DNA of 64,000 bases from Podarcis raffonei. Its lineage: Eukaryota; Chordata; Lepidosauria; Squamata; Lacertidae. The stretch spans positions 24,218,069 to 24,282,068 of the forward strand of contig NC_070607.1 of NCBI RefSeq assembly GCF_027172205.1, read 5' to 3'. The translations under genes and the position numbers were made by a program. The notes under the pieces are model-generated. The model made no database searches and had not been told where the DNA came from. It worked only from the letters and a program-made list of their open reading frames with translations. Shown piece after piece: positions 20,724-34,314 of the stretch (the stretch's first letter is position 1; the number at the start of each line of letters is the position of its first letter).

Positions 20724-22869
20724 TTTATTTCATCATATCATTTTATGGGAAGCATTCCATCTAGTGTTCTTCATGCTGGCTGGAGAAAATCCAAAACAAA
20801 ATCTGCAGTTCCTCACTCCCTAACTCCAAAAAAGGACAGCATAACATGAAATATTATTTGAAAATTTGCATAGAGATACAAACAAAGCGGAGAAACAGTT
20901 ACCAGCGAATTTCTGTAAAGCAAGGTTTTTTTTTTTAATCAACAATGATTTTCAAACTAGTAAAAGCTCATTAGGTACAGAAGTTTAAATAAAACCAATT
21001 AATTCTGAAGCAGACTACATACAACTGCAGCTGTCTACATCTTTTGTTTTGCAACCCCAAATTTCCACAGACAGACTTCCTGAAAATTCAGTACATACTA
21101 TTTTTAGCAATATCGCCAGAATTATTTGGATATTTATGCTTCAAATCAAAGTTTACACCAGAATCCTGTCTGAGAAGCTTTACTTAAAACATTTTAGGAC
21201 CCAAACACCACCACATGCTTAAACCCCCTTATTCAAAAACTTTATAAAAACTTGAGAAGTTTGCCCACTGGAATGGATTAAAGTACGTAACCAGGATATG
21301 ATAGACAGTACAAAAGCATTTACTCTTTCTAGCTACCCATTATGATGCTATTTTTAATTAGAATGTAAAACTCTGGACTTCAGATAAAAGTTTACCACCC
21401 CTCATGAAACCTGTCATTAGTGCATTAAATAGGTATGCATATACAAATACAAATGTTAACCTTCCTCAAATGGTGTAAAACCTCCAAAATGTATTTGGCT
21501 ATAACACTAAATGAAAAACTAGAAAACTGCTTCAGTTATAGAAGTTTCCATAGGTTAAAGGCAGTCCAGAACACTGAATGCACGAAACTAGTTGACAAAA
21601 ACAAAGGGTTGATGCTACACAAAGGGCTTGCCTACACTTTGAACGGGTCCAAGTGGTTTTCCATTTGCCCAGCCACTTTCCCCAGGAAAACCTGCTCTTT
21701 ACCACTGAATCGGAGGAAACTTCAATGCATTGAAAACCCAATTGACGTCTGCTCTGATTCAGCAGTGTATAGGTTTTCCCAGGATAAAGTGGTGGGAAAA
21801 GCAAAAGTGTGGATAAGCCCTTAGTTATGCTTTGAGTGGACCTGCTGTAAATCATCAGGATTTAAGTCAGTTATGAGTAACAAATTCCATTTATTTCAGT
21901 GGCTATACGCTTATTCAGTCTGGAACCAACCCAAATTAATTTTCGTTTAACTATGACAGCTCTGATTTTCAGACAGAATTGGGTCTCCTGCTTTTTGGGG
22001 GGACTACAACTCCCATCATCCCTAGCTAGCAGGACCAGTGGTCAGAGATGATGGGAATTGTAGTCCAAAAAGAAGCTAAAGACTCAAATTTGGGAACCCC
22101 TGATCTATACTGTATGTGATGTCAAGGTCATATATAAAGCCAATCATCTTTCTATGAGTCTCAAAATGTAAATCATGCTTTAGCACTGGCAAAATGAAAC
22201 TAGGTAAACTTTGACAAAGTTAATTATATTTTTGACCAGTGCTCTCCAATACAGAAACACCATCTCCTTGGGCATATATCAAGAGAAATGTAGTATAGAC
22301 ATGATAGAAGAAAAAAGTTACATAATACAAGTATTACACTGTATTATGACAGGAGTGGTGGGGAAGTACATTCATGAATATATTAAACAATTTACTTGCA
22401 TACCCTGAATTTTACATCTCTGGTTTAAAATCAGAGTGCTCATTCCACCAGTGTTCCCAAATTTACTCTGCTGTCCGCTTAGCAGCAATAAGGTTTAACA
22501 AGTTACATTACTCCTTGCAAACAGAAATATTTCAATCAAAATATACCTAGTCAAATTCTGTTTATATTAGTCATTAAAATATTTCAAATATTTTTATTTA
22601 TATATCATCTCTAAATCACCCGAACAGTTAATGAAAAATAATATTTCACAAGTGAGCAAGCTGAACTCAACACAAAACACACATGTATGAAATAAAAGGA
22701 AATTGATAGAGAAATATGGTATCAGACTCTTACTCCAATATGTAATTTGGGCTTCACTGACTACTTGATAATAAAACATTTTGGTCTTTACAAATTCCAG
22801 TTTGCATCTTGGTGCAATGATATAGCAGAGACAGGGCCTTTCAGATACAGGTTAATGCCAAGGTCCATC
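20724..22869 (-). other. Probable 3' UTR of GCLM
   Basis: Two kilobases left of the GCLM stop codon contain no other exon and only one repeat (hairpin MITE 21971-22102). Candidate AATAAA signals on the minus strand lie at 22593-22598 and 20724-20729. GCLM has a multi-kilobase 3' UTR in mammals, so the distal one is plausible. The true end cannot be fixed from sequence alone. Confidence 0.45.
21971..22102. mobile_element. Hairpin hAT-type MITE in the GCLM 3' UTR
   Basis: GGACTACAACTCCCATCATC faces GATGATGGGAATTGTAGTCC, and the right end is GGGAACCCCTG. If GCLM mRNA extends through here it would carry a strong hairpin. Confidence 0.8.
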
Positions 22870-25800
22870 TTAAGATGCTGGGATTCTTTTAGCTTGCAAG
22901 ATGTAGCCTTTGGATTTGATGACTCCTCTGCTCTTAACAATGACTGAATATCGCAGAAGCCACAGTGGAGTCCATTCATGCACTTGGCAATCTGGGATAC
23001 TTTCCTGAAGTGTTTCTTGGAAGCTTGCTTCGGAAAGGAGTTCTAAGGTTAGAACAGGGACAGGAGAAGGTGATGATTAGCAAAGCTTTTAGGAAGTTGA
23101 GCTACCAGCATTCAGAATACCAATCTGAATGCCAATCATATTTGAAATATGTATATATGTAATTACAATAAAGCAAACACACTACATGGTCGAACACAGT
23201 CCTGATATTTGCCATACCAGAACATCACCAAGACCAACACTCCAGAACTTTCTACAGTTGTTCATTACTTGACCTTTTATAATATATTAGTTTGGACATT
23301 ATTTTAAAAGTCCAGGTTTGTTCAAACCAATCCAGCACTGCAGGATTTATCTCCTGGCTTATTGCTATGCCCATCTTTGCTGCGGTGTTATCTCTACAAA
23401 TGACTTTATGTTTTGCCTACTGAATGAGTTCCTTGACTGCATTAAGTCCAAATCAATACCAGTTCTTAAAATCTCCAAACATACAAGTGATATAAGCCAG
23501 AAATTCATTGTTCAAAAGGTGGGAATAATGAATTCTTTGCTCAAATGGTAACAGGCAGTGCACCCTATGCACATGTTGTCTTCAAACATTGGGCTGAGCT
23601 ATTCTGGCTTTGATTTAAGTTGGCACCCAAAAAATGTTCTTTTTCTATACATTGTGCCCTACACAGAATATGGAACTAACTCTGTGATAATACAGCTAAT
23701 TCTTAATGATCATAAAATGGCAAAGCGTAAATGGACCTTTGGTCTACTCTATCAAGGCAATTAATAGGACCTTACCTTTTGGATCATTATGAGTCAAAAG
23801 CTGGATATCAAACTCTTTAGCAAATGCAGTCAGATCTGGTGGCATCACACAACAGGATGCAAGATTCACCTGGTTACTGCTTGGTTTTACCTAGAAAAAG
23901 TAAAAATTTCAGCTTTCCTTCAGATATAAGATAACGCTATGGTGTTTGCCTTACATTATATTTAATTAAGTGAGTGCACATTGGAATGACAATGGAAAGT
24001 TGCTCTGTTTTCTAATTTTTTAAAAAAATGCTGCACATATCAAACATATGGATGCAACAACTCACTTGCCCAGCTGGCTATACAGTGTCTATACTGTACT
24101 CAGGTTTAAAACTGGATCTGATTTCATAATATATTCAGCAGAACATATTAACAGAAAAAGTAGCAGATCCAGGTTATTTCAGTTGAACACTGCCTCTTAC
24201 CTGCGCCCACAAGAACAGTTGCTCCAACAGTGCTTTATCTAGATCAGAAGTCCCTATGGCAACAATCTTTTTGTTTTGAACTAAGTTTTCAAGCTCTGCC
24301 CAGTAAGGTTGTAAATATTCTAAGGAAAGATTAATTCCGTCTTCGGTTGGAGGAGGAGCAATTATCACGGAATCTAACTGGTCGACACCAAGGGCAGAAC
24401 ATGCTAAAAAAAAAAGAGAGAAAAACTTTCATGCTTAAATAGAATAAAAATGAATTAGAGGAGGCTTTAAGAAACACAAATCTACTTTTCTGATCACTTA
24501 TTCTATCTCCTTGTATAAATGTTCAATTCCCTGAATCCACAAAATTTTTGAATTACAAGGAAGAACCTATACAATAGGTATTACTTTGCAGCAAAATATG
24601 CTGAAAAGAGAAGAAGGAAAGCAGAGTTCTTAATAGATCTGAACATACAATAGTACACCAAGGAAACCACACAAAAGGGTTATTTTCAGAGTTCAGCTAT
24701 CAGAAAAACAAAAGACTAATTTTTGCTTGAATTGAAGCTTGCTCTGCAATGCAAAATCTGGATTTCTTCCAGTTCTTAGTAAGTCAGTGTGCACTTCTGG
24801 CCTACTAAAATTAGGTTTGTAAAAAGCCTAATATTAAAGCCAATAGGAGCCCCACCCCTCCAAAGCCGAAATGTGGCATGGTCAATTGTGAGGAGGGTCA
24901 CAGCCACCATACGCCCTTGCTGGAAATGCATCCTCGCCCAACTGCACTTAGGTTAGAAGTCTTACTGTCTCCAATGCAAACTTTCCCCCCAAACCTAATT
25001 ATGTGTGTGTTGTGTGCTGTATATGTAAGCATTCATGTGATATGTGAGGTATGTTCAGGTATGTATGCATGCACTGGTCAGCTCTGCTCACCTTCCTTTT
25101 AGCAGCATCTATTATTTGAAAGATGGACCCTGAAAAGGAAACCACGAGAAATGCAGCCCCTTGACTGAAAGTGATTCCCAACCCCCGCCTCCATTTCACT
25201 GCCTGCCAACTTTGTTCAAAGACAGTAGGGAAAAGGTACAAAGGTTAATAGATTTTTAAAACATTCATGACTAGGAAAAGTTTCTCTGTTTCAGAGCCAG
25301 AACAGGCTTTATAAAGAAAAAGAAAAGACCCTGCAAACTTTGGATATGTTCAAATGTAAGTTGCCAACTTACTCATACTGACTGCTTCTCTGATTGATGA
25401 AGTGTTTGATCCCGCGATAAACAATTTTGCTGAAAATAAAAGACGAGTTAATAAGGGAAAGCAACATCTGGAAAAAAATGCAAATTCCCAACCGTGTGTT
25501 TCTGACCATTTAATAGCACATCAAATCTCCACAGATTAATTAATGAGCAAAACACTCATAATTTGAATGCAGAAGGTCCCATGTTCAAATTCCAGAGTCT
25601 CCTAGAAAGGCTGGGAAGAATTATGCAGCCTCCTCCTTCCTTTAAGTTGATGTCTTGCACAAATACAACTTAGCTATAAAGCAACAAGAACAACAACAAC
25701 AACAAATGCAAGAAGTTCCCCTCCCAAAAGCAATTCATTCCCAAGAACACCAATTGTTCCAATTAAAAAGTCTGACATATATTACACAATGTCCGCCTTT

Positions 25801-28800
25801 CAGAGACTGAGTTAAGGGTTATTTGCTGCTCTAGGTTACTTCCGGGTTTATAGATTTCTAGGCAAGCCTCCCATTGAGATGAAATGCAAAACAAGCTTAT
25901 AGAAAGGTTAGATTTCAAAGCAATTTGACTTAAGACATGTTTGCTCAGGTCCTTTTGGTGAACAGCAGCCCACAGATTATTTCTCTACATGTGAAGACAA
26001 GGAATTTTTGCTAATGAGCTCCTGACGCACTGGATGAGTTAAAGAATGGCAGAAATGTTGTTTTATGTTGTTAGTCCAGGGGTTGGAGAACCTTTGGTCC
26101 TTCAGCCAAATCCCATCAGCCCCAGCAAGCATCGCTTGATGGCCAGGGATGATGGAAGTCGTAGTTCACCAACATCTGGAGGGACAAAGGTTCCTCACAC
26201 TTAGACTTAGCCCATGGCTCAGCCTAGAACGTGGTGATGAAAAACCTGCTTCTTGATTTCACTTACAATAGATGCCCAGTTGTTTTTTTATGGTAGGTAC
26301 TCTCAGAATCATTGATGGAACTGAGATTGCCTTATCAACTCAGATAAAAACCTTGGTTCAAAGTAGTTCATTAACTTGTTGTTCAGGAAGCATATATGAA
26401 AGATTATTGGCTGCGCCTTCAATACCAGGCCCAAGAGAGACCCAGGTTGGCACACACCTCTCAGCAAGATTTACTAATATGTAGCTATTTTTGAACTAAC
26501 AACTGTTTTCATTTTCAGGGTGCAAGGATAGCCGCTATCTATACAGAGCACTAGGATGGTTCCACAACCCTTCTGTAACTGTGCTGTAACCTAGAAATGT
26601 CTGCCCTCTCTTTGAGAAACTTCAGAATTGCCCCTTACTGAAGGGGACCAGAAGGAGACCACCTAACACACCATTCTGTATCCAACAGCGGAGGCCTCTG
26701 GAAGCTCACAGGCTGATGCATTATGCAATTGGCCATTCCCTCACATTTGTCCCAGTTCTGTTTTCATTTTACTTCCAGCATTGCAACAGTGGCATCAGCT
26801 GCTTTAAGGAAGAAAAGAACGAAAAAGATATGCATTGCCTGAGGCTATGAGATGATCCTGAAGATTTTTGTTGAGTACAGACTTTGGAAAGAGCAATATG
26901 GATGCAATGATATATAAGCAAAGCAGTACCAAAGTTCTGGTGGTGTGCACTTTGGATACATCTGCATGAAACTATAGTTCAGTGTTATGAGAGCAAGCCT
27001 AGGGCTCATGCACTCTCCCCTCCCCTCTGGTGTGGCTTGTGAGGAGGCGATCAAGCATTTCTGCTTCTATTTTTTATTAACCACAGTATCCTTAACTGGG
27101 GTCACTCTTAACTATAGTTCTCCAGAGCAAGCCAGATAAATAAACCTGCGGTGTGCGCGTGTGTGCAAGCCAGAGACTTGCAAAGGCTTGGCCTCATAAT
27201 GCTAAATCATGATGCAAACACAGCCTAAATGTAGATGAACTATTAACTGTGCAATGCTAAGCATGTTTTCTCAGAAGTAAGCATATTAAATTCAAATACA
27301 CCCAGGTAAGCAGGGTTTAACGATCCTTTTTTATTTCTGTGATCTCCTTTGGGAGAGGACAATTGTCTGAAAAGCAGGATAAAAATATTAAAAGGGAATA
27401 AATAATATTGTTTTGTCCTATGAATTAGTCATCAGGTTGTTTAGTTAGCAGATCCTCGACTGCAATCCTTGTCAGCAGAGTGACTAGAATAATGCAGATA
27501 AGAGTCCCAAGAGAAAGTAAGTGATGATACTTTACTGAAGGTAATTGAACAAAAGCAGCATATAATATGCAGAGAAACGAGCTTTGGTCTCCTGGCCAAT
27601 GGCAGACTCTGCTCCCTTTCAGCTCTGTTGCTCCATTCATTCATAACAATGTTAAGCTGTGCTATGCTGGACCTCTTACTGAATTCCCCAACCTATTCAA
27701 TTTAATATTCCATAAGTCCCCAGAGGAAAGTGACTCTCTGTAGCTAAGAAGCTGGTTGATTAACACTGGGCCCTGCTCCATCCCATCTCTCCCGATGAAG
27801 TCAACAACCAAATTATACCTGAAACTTTCAGTTCTTCTCTTTCTTCAGGATTGATCTTTTCTATTGCTTGGGCTAGAGTACATTCAAGGGTTTCGGGCAG
27901 CTCCTGCAAATAAATATGTTGACAGTCAGAAGTAGCTTACCAGTATTGGCAGCTTAAGCACATATTGTGTCATTAGAGAAGACATATAAAAAGCAGCCTT
28001 GAGCTTCACCAAAATTCTGTTTTCATATGGGGAGGGGGGAGGGAGAGCAAACAACTCTGCAACAGATGCTTGAGACAAAAGTCCTGGAATCCCCCTGTCC
28101 GAGGCACCCAGTTGCAAAAGGCCTGGTCCACACTGCACAGCTGGAGGCCACAGAGGGCAAGTCTGACAAGCACCTCATCAGCTGCCTAAGTCTCCTCCTC
28201 TCCCGGGTCCTTCCTAAGCAATCTGAGACATCCAGCATGCCTGTTTTTGCTCTTCCCTCTTCATGCCTCTTCTGGTTCTGGGAGACCAGAAGGGAGGGGA
28301 ACTTCACTCTCCCTGCTCACTAAACCTTGTTACCTCTTCAGCTTCCAGCACCTCTTCCCAATCTTCTTCCTCTTTCCCCTTTGGCGACTTGTTGTCGTCC
28401 CACCACCAATCCCTGGGCTCTGAGCCTTCTTCCTTGGGGGTTCCCTAGCTGCTGCCTCCCACCATTCCTCTGTGTCCATTCAGTCCATGATAAAGTGCTG
28501 CTTTGGACATTTAAAGCCCTAAATGGCTTGGGATTCCAATTACCTAAAGGATCACCTCTTCCCACAGGAACCTGTCTGAACACTCCATTTGCACTGCAAG
28601 ATCCTTCTCTGTGTCACAAAGAAGCATATGGAGGGCTGTGACCAGACATGTGTCAGCTCTCCACCTGCCCATCCCTACTCTTTGGAATGGGAAGGAATGC
28701 CTGCCTCTGACTTTATTATCATTTTGGTTCCAGGTAAAGACACTTTAATTATTATATGAGAACTTTCATTATATTGTCTCTCTCTCCAGAAATAAATTTC

Positions 28801-31800
28801 ATTTAACAAGGACAGACTGAGTTTGGGCCAGAGAAAATTCTAACTATTTGACTAGCATACTAGCAAGGAAACACAAAACAGGAAAAGTCACTTACCTGCA
28901 ATAGATCTGGGCTGATCTTTGAACTCCACTCATTTAAGGTTTTCTGAATGCAATCCCGCAGCTGCAAAGTAACATATTCACTATTCAACACTGCTTGGTT
29001 TCAATTTTGCAATACAGTGAGAAAAGGAAATTAAACTTGCCTCTTCTGATCCCTATATCTTCTCTCTTATGCACACAAACTAAGCAAGTTATATCTGGGT
29101 ACAGTGATAGAACAAAAATGTGAGGGCAGATGTAAACAGGAAACAGTAAAAAGGAAAGGAATCCTATTTTTTCTGCAATTCACCATGCCGGTTTTAAAGT
29201 ATTGCTCCCTTCTCCCATTAGGCAAAGCGGGTGGCCTGCATAAGGTCACATTAGGGGCCTAGATGGGAAATGAGAGGAACCCACAAATAATGCAGCAGAT
29301 TCATGATTTTGGGGGGCAAATGAAAGGAGGAACAAGTCACAAAACCTAAAGAACTGGAAAATTGTGCTAGAGGAGGGCAGGGGAGGGGTACAAGAATGTA
29401 AGGCTTACTGTGGCTTGTTCCTGTCACAAAAAACAGTGGTTTATGTAACATATAAGCTAGAACCACAGGTATGAACTCTTGCTTAAGAAACTAAGTGTCT
29501 TTCTCTCTACCAGAATCCAGCAAATCCAGCAGTCGGCAATAAACCTTCATCTAAAAACTGGCCAGTGGTTCACCAATAGACCACTGTCTTCTTTCTGCCT
29601 CTTTGGACAAGTTTCAACTTCCTGTTCAACATCACTGTGATCTGAATTGAGGGTTGCTGATACTGAATGGCACAATCAATTAACTTTTTCAGTTAACAAG
29701 GCATAGGGAAGTTTGAGCCCAGGTCTGAATGAACAACAACTTCCATTATTATTTTTAAAAAGGGAAGAGAAGCAAAATCTAGCACCTGGTCTTGTAGTAG
29801 TGTATTTCTCATGCAAAGATCATTTGTAAAAGCTACAAATTCATCCTAAGTAAAGCTTTAAAATGGTTTGACTGATTTAATTGTTGTGAAACAATTCAAT
29901 GAAAGGCAAATATTAAACATGTTGTGGGCATGTTTAATTTTGCCAAACTTTCGGAATGAGAAAACTAAATACTGTATGACTTTTTCTACTAGAATAGAGT
30001 AGCATTTGTCTACTGAATTGGAAGCTACCTCACACTCTTTAGAATTTCAGAAAGGCACCTTATTAACTGAGATTCTGATATCATGTTACGGTATTTAAAC
30101 ACAACTCGTCAATTAACTCATTGGTTAAGAGGCCAATAATCAACTAATAATTCTTTAATCAGTTAACAGCCCTCATATTTAGTGTTCCCTGCTGTGATGG
30201 CTTGGGACAGTTTGTAAAGTGTAAAAGCACAGCTACAGAAATAAGTTTCAAATTTATTATCTGACTCGATTCTCCAGGTGTAAAACCAAAACAGTGGTTT
30301 TCAAAGTTTCTAGCTTTGGGGAACCCTTTCCCCACGGAGTGGTCTGTGCGGAGGAATCTCTGAGTGGTCTACATCTCCCAAAGGAATCTGGGGTGTATTC
30401 TATGAGCCACACTCAGTTTTTGTAGGCTGCCGGCCAAATCTTTTGGCAACCAGTGAATGCCATTTACCATCACCTAACATGAACTGAGACTACGCCCTGT
30501 AACACACCCAACCCTTCCCTGCAGTTACACATTACAGGGCCAGACGAGTTGTAGTGCACAAACAGTCTTTTCAGAAAACCCGTCCATCACTACTGATTTT
30601 CTCACTGAGGAACTCCCATTTTCTGGCTTTCAGTTTGAAAGCCACTGGGTTAGAAACAATACTGTAGTTGTATGCAGAGGAAAAAAGATAGTAAAATAGG
30701 AACCCATGCTTCTGGTACGTATGTTTTACACGTGTCAGAGCAGTTCCCTTCAGGGAAGTACTGTATTATTATTAATTAGACTCATTAGTAGCTTGTTGCA
30801 CAAGGGTTTCCCAAGCAACACGCAACATATTTAAAATCATAAGCATAATACAAATACATTATAATATCAGCACATTCGCACAAAAGCACATGAAATTCAT
30901 AAAAATTACACAATTTCTCTAATAGCAGCATACTAAGAACAACAATAAACTACACAAGCTGTGTTGTAGTTTACTATTATTACTAGTATTGCTCCCACCC
31001 TGCCTATTGTAAAAGTAGTACTCACTTCTATTTTGATTTGAACTGAGGCTTTCATTATATTCAAGCAGGCTACGGGATAGCTGCCAAACATAACTTCATT
31101 ACTACCTCAGAATGGTATGGGGGCCTATAGTTTGCAGAACAATGAGTCCCAATCCTCGTAATCCATGTTCTGAAACTAAGCTGCTGGCTTTATAGATGCT
31201 CAGTGCTAAGAACTGAACCTCATCTTTAGAATAATAATTAAAAACAACAGCACGGCAAGCCAGTTATCCAATAGATTAGCAATGTACTTTCCCAAGAAGC
31301 CACAAAGCAAATTTTAATTATTGCTACACACTCACTATGCATACTTTTGAAAGGGCGAAAAAAGGTTATTGTGATTTGTGGCTGTGATAAACTTTTCTTC
31401 TCATATCAAGGTGGAAGTATGATCTGAAAGCAAAACTCCTTTAAATACCAACTGTTTTCAGTATAAATGGTTATTGTGGAATAGCTGAGAATAAAAGTAA
31501 GCTTGGGAAAAACTTTCCTCAAGCTGAGGATGACTACTTTGGGTTACAAAATACTATAATATTTCACCTTATGGCACACTGGGGGCGAGGGAAATTGACA
31601 ATTATAAGAAAATAACTAGGTCAATATGATACATGAACACTTTAGTCCAGAAGATATCTTGTCTAGAAGCTTTGAATAGATTGTATTAGTCATAATAAAA
31701 TTTATTTATTTTTATTAGCCTTCATTACATATGGTGCCGGAGGGAAATGTTTCTCTTTAATCCTTTTAAATTTATTTGTGGGAGGGGGAGTTACTGGTTT

Positions 31801-33653
31801 GTTTTTGTTCTTGTGTTTATTATGTATTTTGTGTCCTCATTTTGTATTTTTGTGTTGTGAACCGCTCTGTGATCTTTGGATGAAGGATGGTATACAAATT
31901 TAATAAATAAGTAATAAAACAAAAAGAAAATTATTAGAATGAAATGCAGTTTTACAGGATCATTTTTAGGCTGTTTAAAAAGGACTGACCCCCAAGCATA
32001 AAACCAATACAGTGCTGCCTGTCAGTATAGCCTGAAGAGGCAATACGATGCCAAACTAATTGCAGCAGGATTCCATATGTCAATTACAACCAGGGTGGGG
32101 CGAGGAAGTTTTTGCAGCTACATGCCGCAACACAGTTCAAGATGCTCACATTTAACTGCTAAGCTAGACATGTATTTAGCTAACATTTTGGGGTCGCAAA
32201 AAGCCTAAACAGATTTAATGTAAAAACCTTTAGCACTACAAGGTGTTGAGTAGTTAAGTTAGGCTGACGTCAAAGGAATAACTGCCTATCAAATTTCCAG
32301 TAAGTTGCCTGATCAAACATGCAACAGCTCATCAAACTGCTAAAATGCTAGCAAGAGATTTGGAAAAAGTCGCTTGCTTATGATTCAGAAAAGTTTAGGG
32401 GAAACATAGCAGAATAAATTAAAGTGGAAGTGTGTGCCCTGACAGTATACCAAACATTATGTAGAAATGTTAGGGGAGTCTTTTCGCCTAAGTGCTTGTT
32501 AAGAGGGTTTTTTTAAAATCATGTCCAAAATTTAGCAGAAAAGCACTTGTTAACAAATTGTGATGGGCTTCAATGCTTTCAAAAAAACCCTTACTCTTAA
32601 GGCTATTAAGAGAGACTAAGGATGCTTTGAGGCTATCACAATTTTTCAGATGGGGAATCAGTGACAAACCAGGAAGTTATGGCAGCGCACATTACTGGGC
32701 AACAAACCACTTTCCAAACAAAATCAGACTTTTTGCAGCAAGGAAAGTGATAACAATTGCTTGGTGCAACGTCATATAACCTGCCTACAAACTTTGTGCA
32801 AAACAAATCAGGTGAATGCTCTACAAACAGGTTGTTTGCCTGGAAGCAACCTGTAAGGCATTGGACAAAAACACAATACAGTGGAAGAAGCAAATTGTTT
32901 TTGCACTGAGGAAAATACACAGCAACATAAACAAATATCTACTTAACACTGACGCTTCTAAAAAAGATAACTCTCCGTGGTGGGATTCCAACATTGCTCT
33001 GAACCCACAAACTCCCCAGCTAAAGCGAAGCAGAGAACCAGGAAATCAATAAAGCTTTAATTCCCCTCCACCCCGACTCAGACAGAGACCTGGATTTTAA
33101 TACCAACTCCTTGTTTTCAAATCATCGTGCTGTTTGGGGTCTTCCTCTTCTTCTTTTCAACGCGAGAGAGACGTATAACAACAGCTAAAACCCCAGTCAA
33201 TAAAACCAACGTGCTTTGGGAACACACACACCCAGCGCTGCCTCCCGCTGCTTTTGCCACAGAAAGGAGACAATAAATAACCCCTTTCAAGGCACCACGA
33301 CGAGGAACAAAAAAAAACCCCTGCCAGCCCCCATATGTATTATTTATGAGGCAGCGGTCGATCGCAGCGGCCTGGCTTTGGTGGGGTATTTTTTTGGGGG
33401 GGGGTGTTGCTCATCCCGCGCGGAGAGCAAGAATCGGGATCCGCGCGTCCGCGTTCTCACGACCAACAAGAGCGGGTCGTCAGAATGGCCTGTCCACGCG
33501 TCTCCTCCCCGCTCCCCGCAGGCTCACCTCCTCGCTGGGGGTGGCCGGGCACTTCTTCCTCAGGCGCCCCCAGTTGAGCAGGTTGCCCGTCTGCAGGTTG
33601 AGGGTGCCCGCTTGCCCCAGCAGCACCCCGGCGCTGCCGCTCTCGGTCCCCAT
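22870..33653 (-). CDS. GCLM: Glutamate-cysteine ligase regulatory (modifier) subunit
   Basis: Cytosolic regulatory subunit of glutamate-cysteine ligase, the first and rate-limiting enzyme of glutathione synthesis; it binds GCLC, lowers its Km for glutamate and relieves glutathione feedback. Seven coding exons: 33528-33653, 28896-28961, 27819-27903, 25373-25429, 24201-24403, 23776-23890, 22870-23042. All GT-AG, phases consistent, total 274 aa, the same length as human. The start MGTESGSAGVLLGQAGTLNL aligns with the human N terminus. Exon 5 carries the aldo-keto-reductase-like core (DSVIIAPPPTEDGINLSLEY, VAIGTSDLDK). Exon 6 has NLASCCVMPPDLTAFAKEFD and the last exon WLLRYSVIVKSRGVIKSKGY. The end is QAKRIPAS rather than the human RRGS. 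No break was seen. The promoter holds an antioxidant response element at 33799-33809. DNTTIP2 lies downstream on the same strand. Confidence 0.97.
26077..26200. mobile_element. Hairpin hAT-type MITE in a GCLM intron
   Basis: CAGGGGTTGGAGAACCTTTG, then facing arms CCCATCAGCCCC and GATGATGGAAGTCGTAGTTC, then ACATCTGGAGGGACAAAGG. Diverged copy of the 60286-60422 family. Confidence 0.75.
28490..28700 (+). repeat. Squamate interspersed repeat fragment
   Basis: GACATTTAAAGCCCTAAATG through ACCTGTCTGAACACTCC. Same family as 18330-18445. In GCLM intron 2. Confidence 0.6.
30292..30647. mobile_element. Non-autonomous hAT-like element in GCLM intron 1
   Basis: Left end CAGTGGTTTTCAAAGTTTC and right end CAGTTTGAAAGCCACTG form a hAT-type inverted repeat (CAGTGGTTCTCAAACT class). 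The 8-bp flanks do not match well, so it is old or the ends are slightly off. Non-coding. Confidence 0.65.
31690..31917 (+). repeat. LINE 3' end in GCLM intron 1
   Basis: GTTGTGAACCGCTCTGTGAT then GGTATACAAATTTAATAAAT. Same 3' end as 13140-13312. Antisense to GCLM. The remainder of the 4.6-kb intron 1 looks mostly single copy apart from the hAT at 30292-30647. Confidence 0.65.
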
Positions 33654-33798
33654 GTGCGCTGGTCGCCTGCTCTCTCCGCCCGCTGGAAGCCACTGGCCGC
33701 CGGGTCCTGAGGAAGGAGAAGAGGAAGGGACTCGACCCGGGCAGAGTCTGCGGCGCCGCTCTCCTTCCCTCCCTCGCTTTCAATTCAGACAAGGGACG

Positions 33799-33809
33799 GT
33801 GACTCAGCA
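33799..33809 (+). promoter_or_regulatory. Antioxidant response element (NRF2/MAF site) of GCLM
   Basis: GTGACTCAGCA fits the ARE core RTGAYnnnGCR exactly and contains an AP-1-like TGACTCA. It lies about 150 bp upstream of the GCLM start codon, inside the CpG island. Mammalian GCLM is a standard NRF2 target controlled by a TGACTCAGC element in its promoter, so conserved oxidative-stress control is likely. Confidence 0.8.
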
Positions 33810-33842
33810 GGAGGGGAAAAGTGCCTTGTCACCGTCCCCGGT

Positions 33843-33848
33843 CACGTG
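33843..33848. promoter_or_regulatory. Canonical E-box near the ARE
   Basis: CACGTG in the context GGTCACGTGGC, a good USF, MYC or TFE-family site, 34 bp from the antioxidant element. Short motif, so chance occurrence is possible. Confidence 0.4.
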
Positions 33849-34314
33849 GCTCGGGACGGACACACACAGAGACACAAGGGACCGGGGAGCGCGCGCAAAG
33901 GGCCCTCCCAACGGCGGCGGCCAACTGCTTTGATCCCAGCTGAACCCCCCCCACACACATAGAGGGGAGTTCTTGCTGCCAGTGCGCATGCCCAGCAGTC
34001 AGGAGCATGTGCCGTGACAGCTGCGATGCGTGCTGCCCTCACCCGGTCTCTCCGCCGGGAGCGTGTTTTGGAGCAGCGCCCCCTGCCGGTTACCTTAGGA
34101 CCTCAGCCGGTCTCAGACACTCCTTTCGCGCCAACATACGCCCTACTGCAGCCGTGCATAACGAAGTCGCTTTCTCTCTTTCTCTCTCCACCCCCACCGC
34201 CCGTGTAAGGGCAACTTGTGTTGAGTGAGGTAGGGGGGGATGCTTGGCTACGGAAACTCGTGCGCCTTGGCGCCAGAAGGATGCTTACGACACGATCCTG
34301 GACAGACCCGTTTA

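Larger units (their letters stand above)
33380..34150. promoter_or_regulatory. CpG-island promoter of GCLM
   Basis: GC-rich block covering GCLM exon 1 and about 500 bp upstream of its start codon, with many CpGs and no TATA box seen. Confidence 0.8.

Noticed and set aside
33346-33933. 195-codon open frame in the GCLM CpG island
   Set aside because: Stop-poor because GC-rich; overlaps GCLM exon 1 in antisense and resembles no family.
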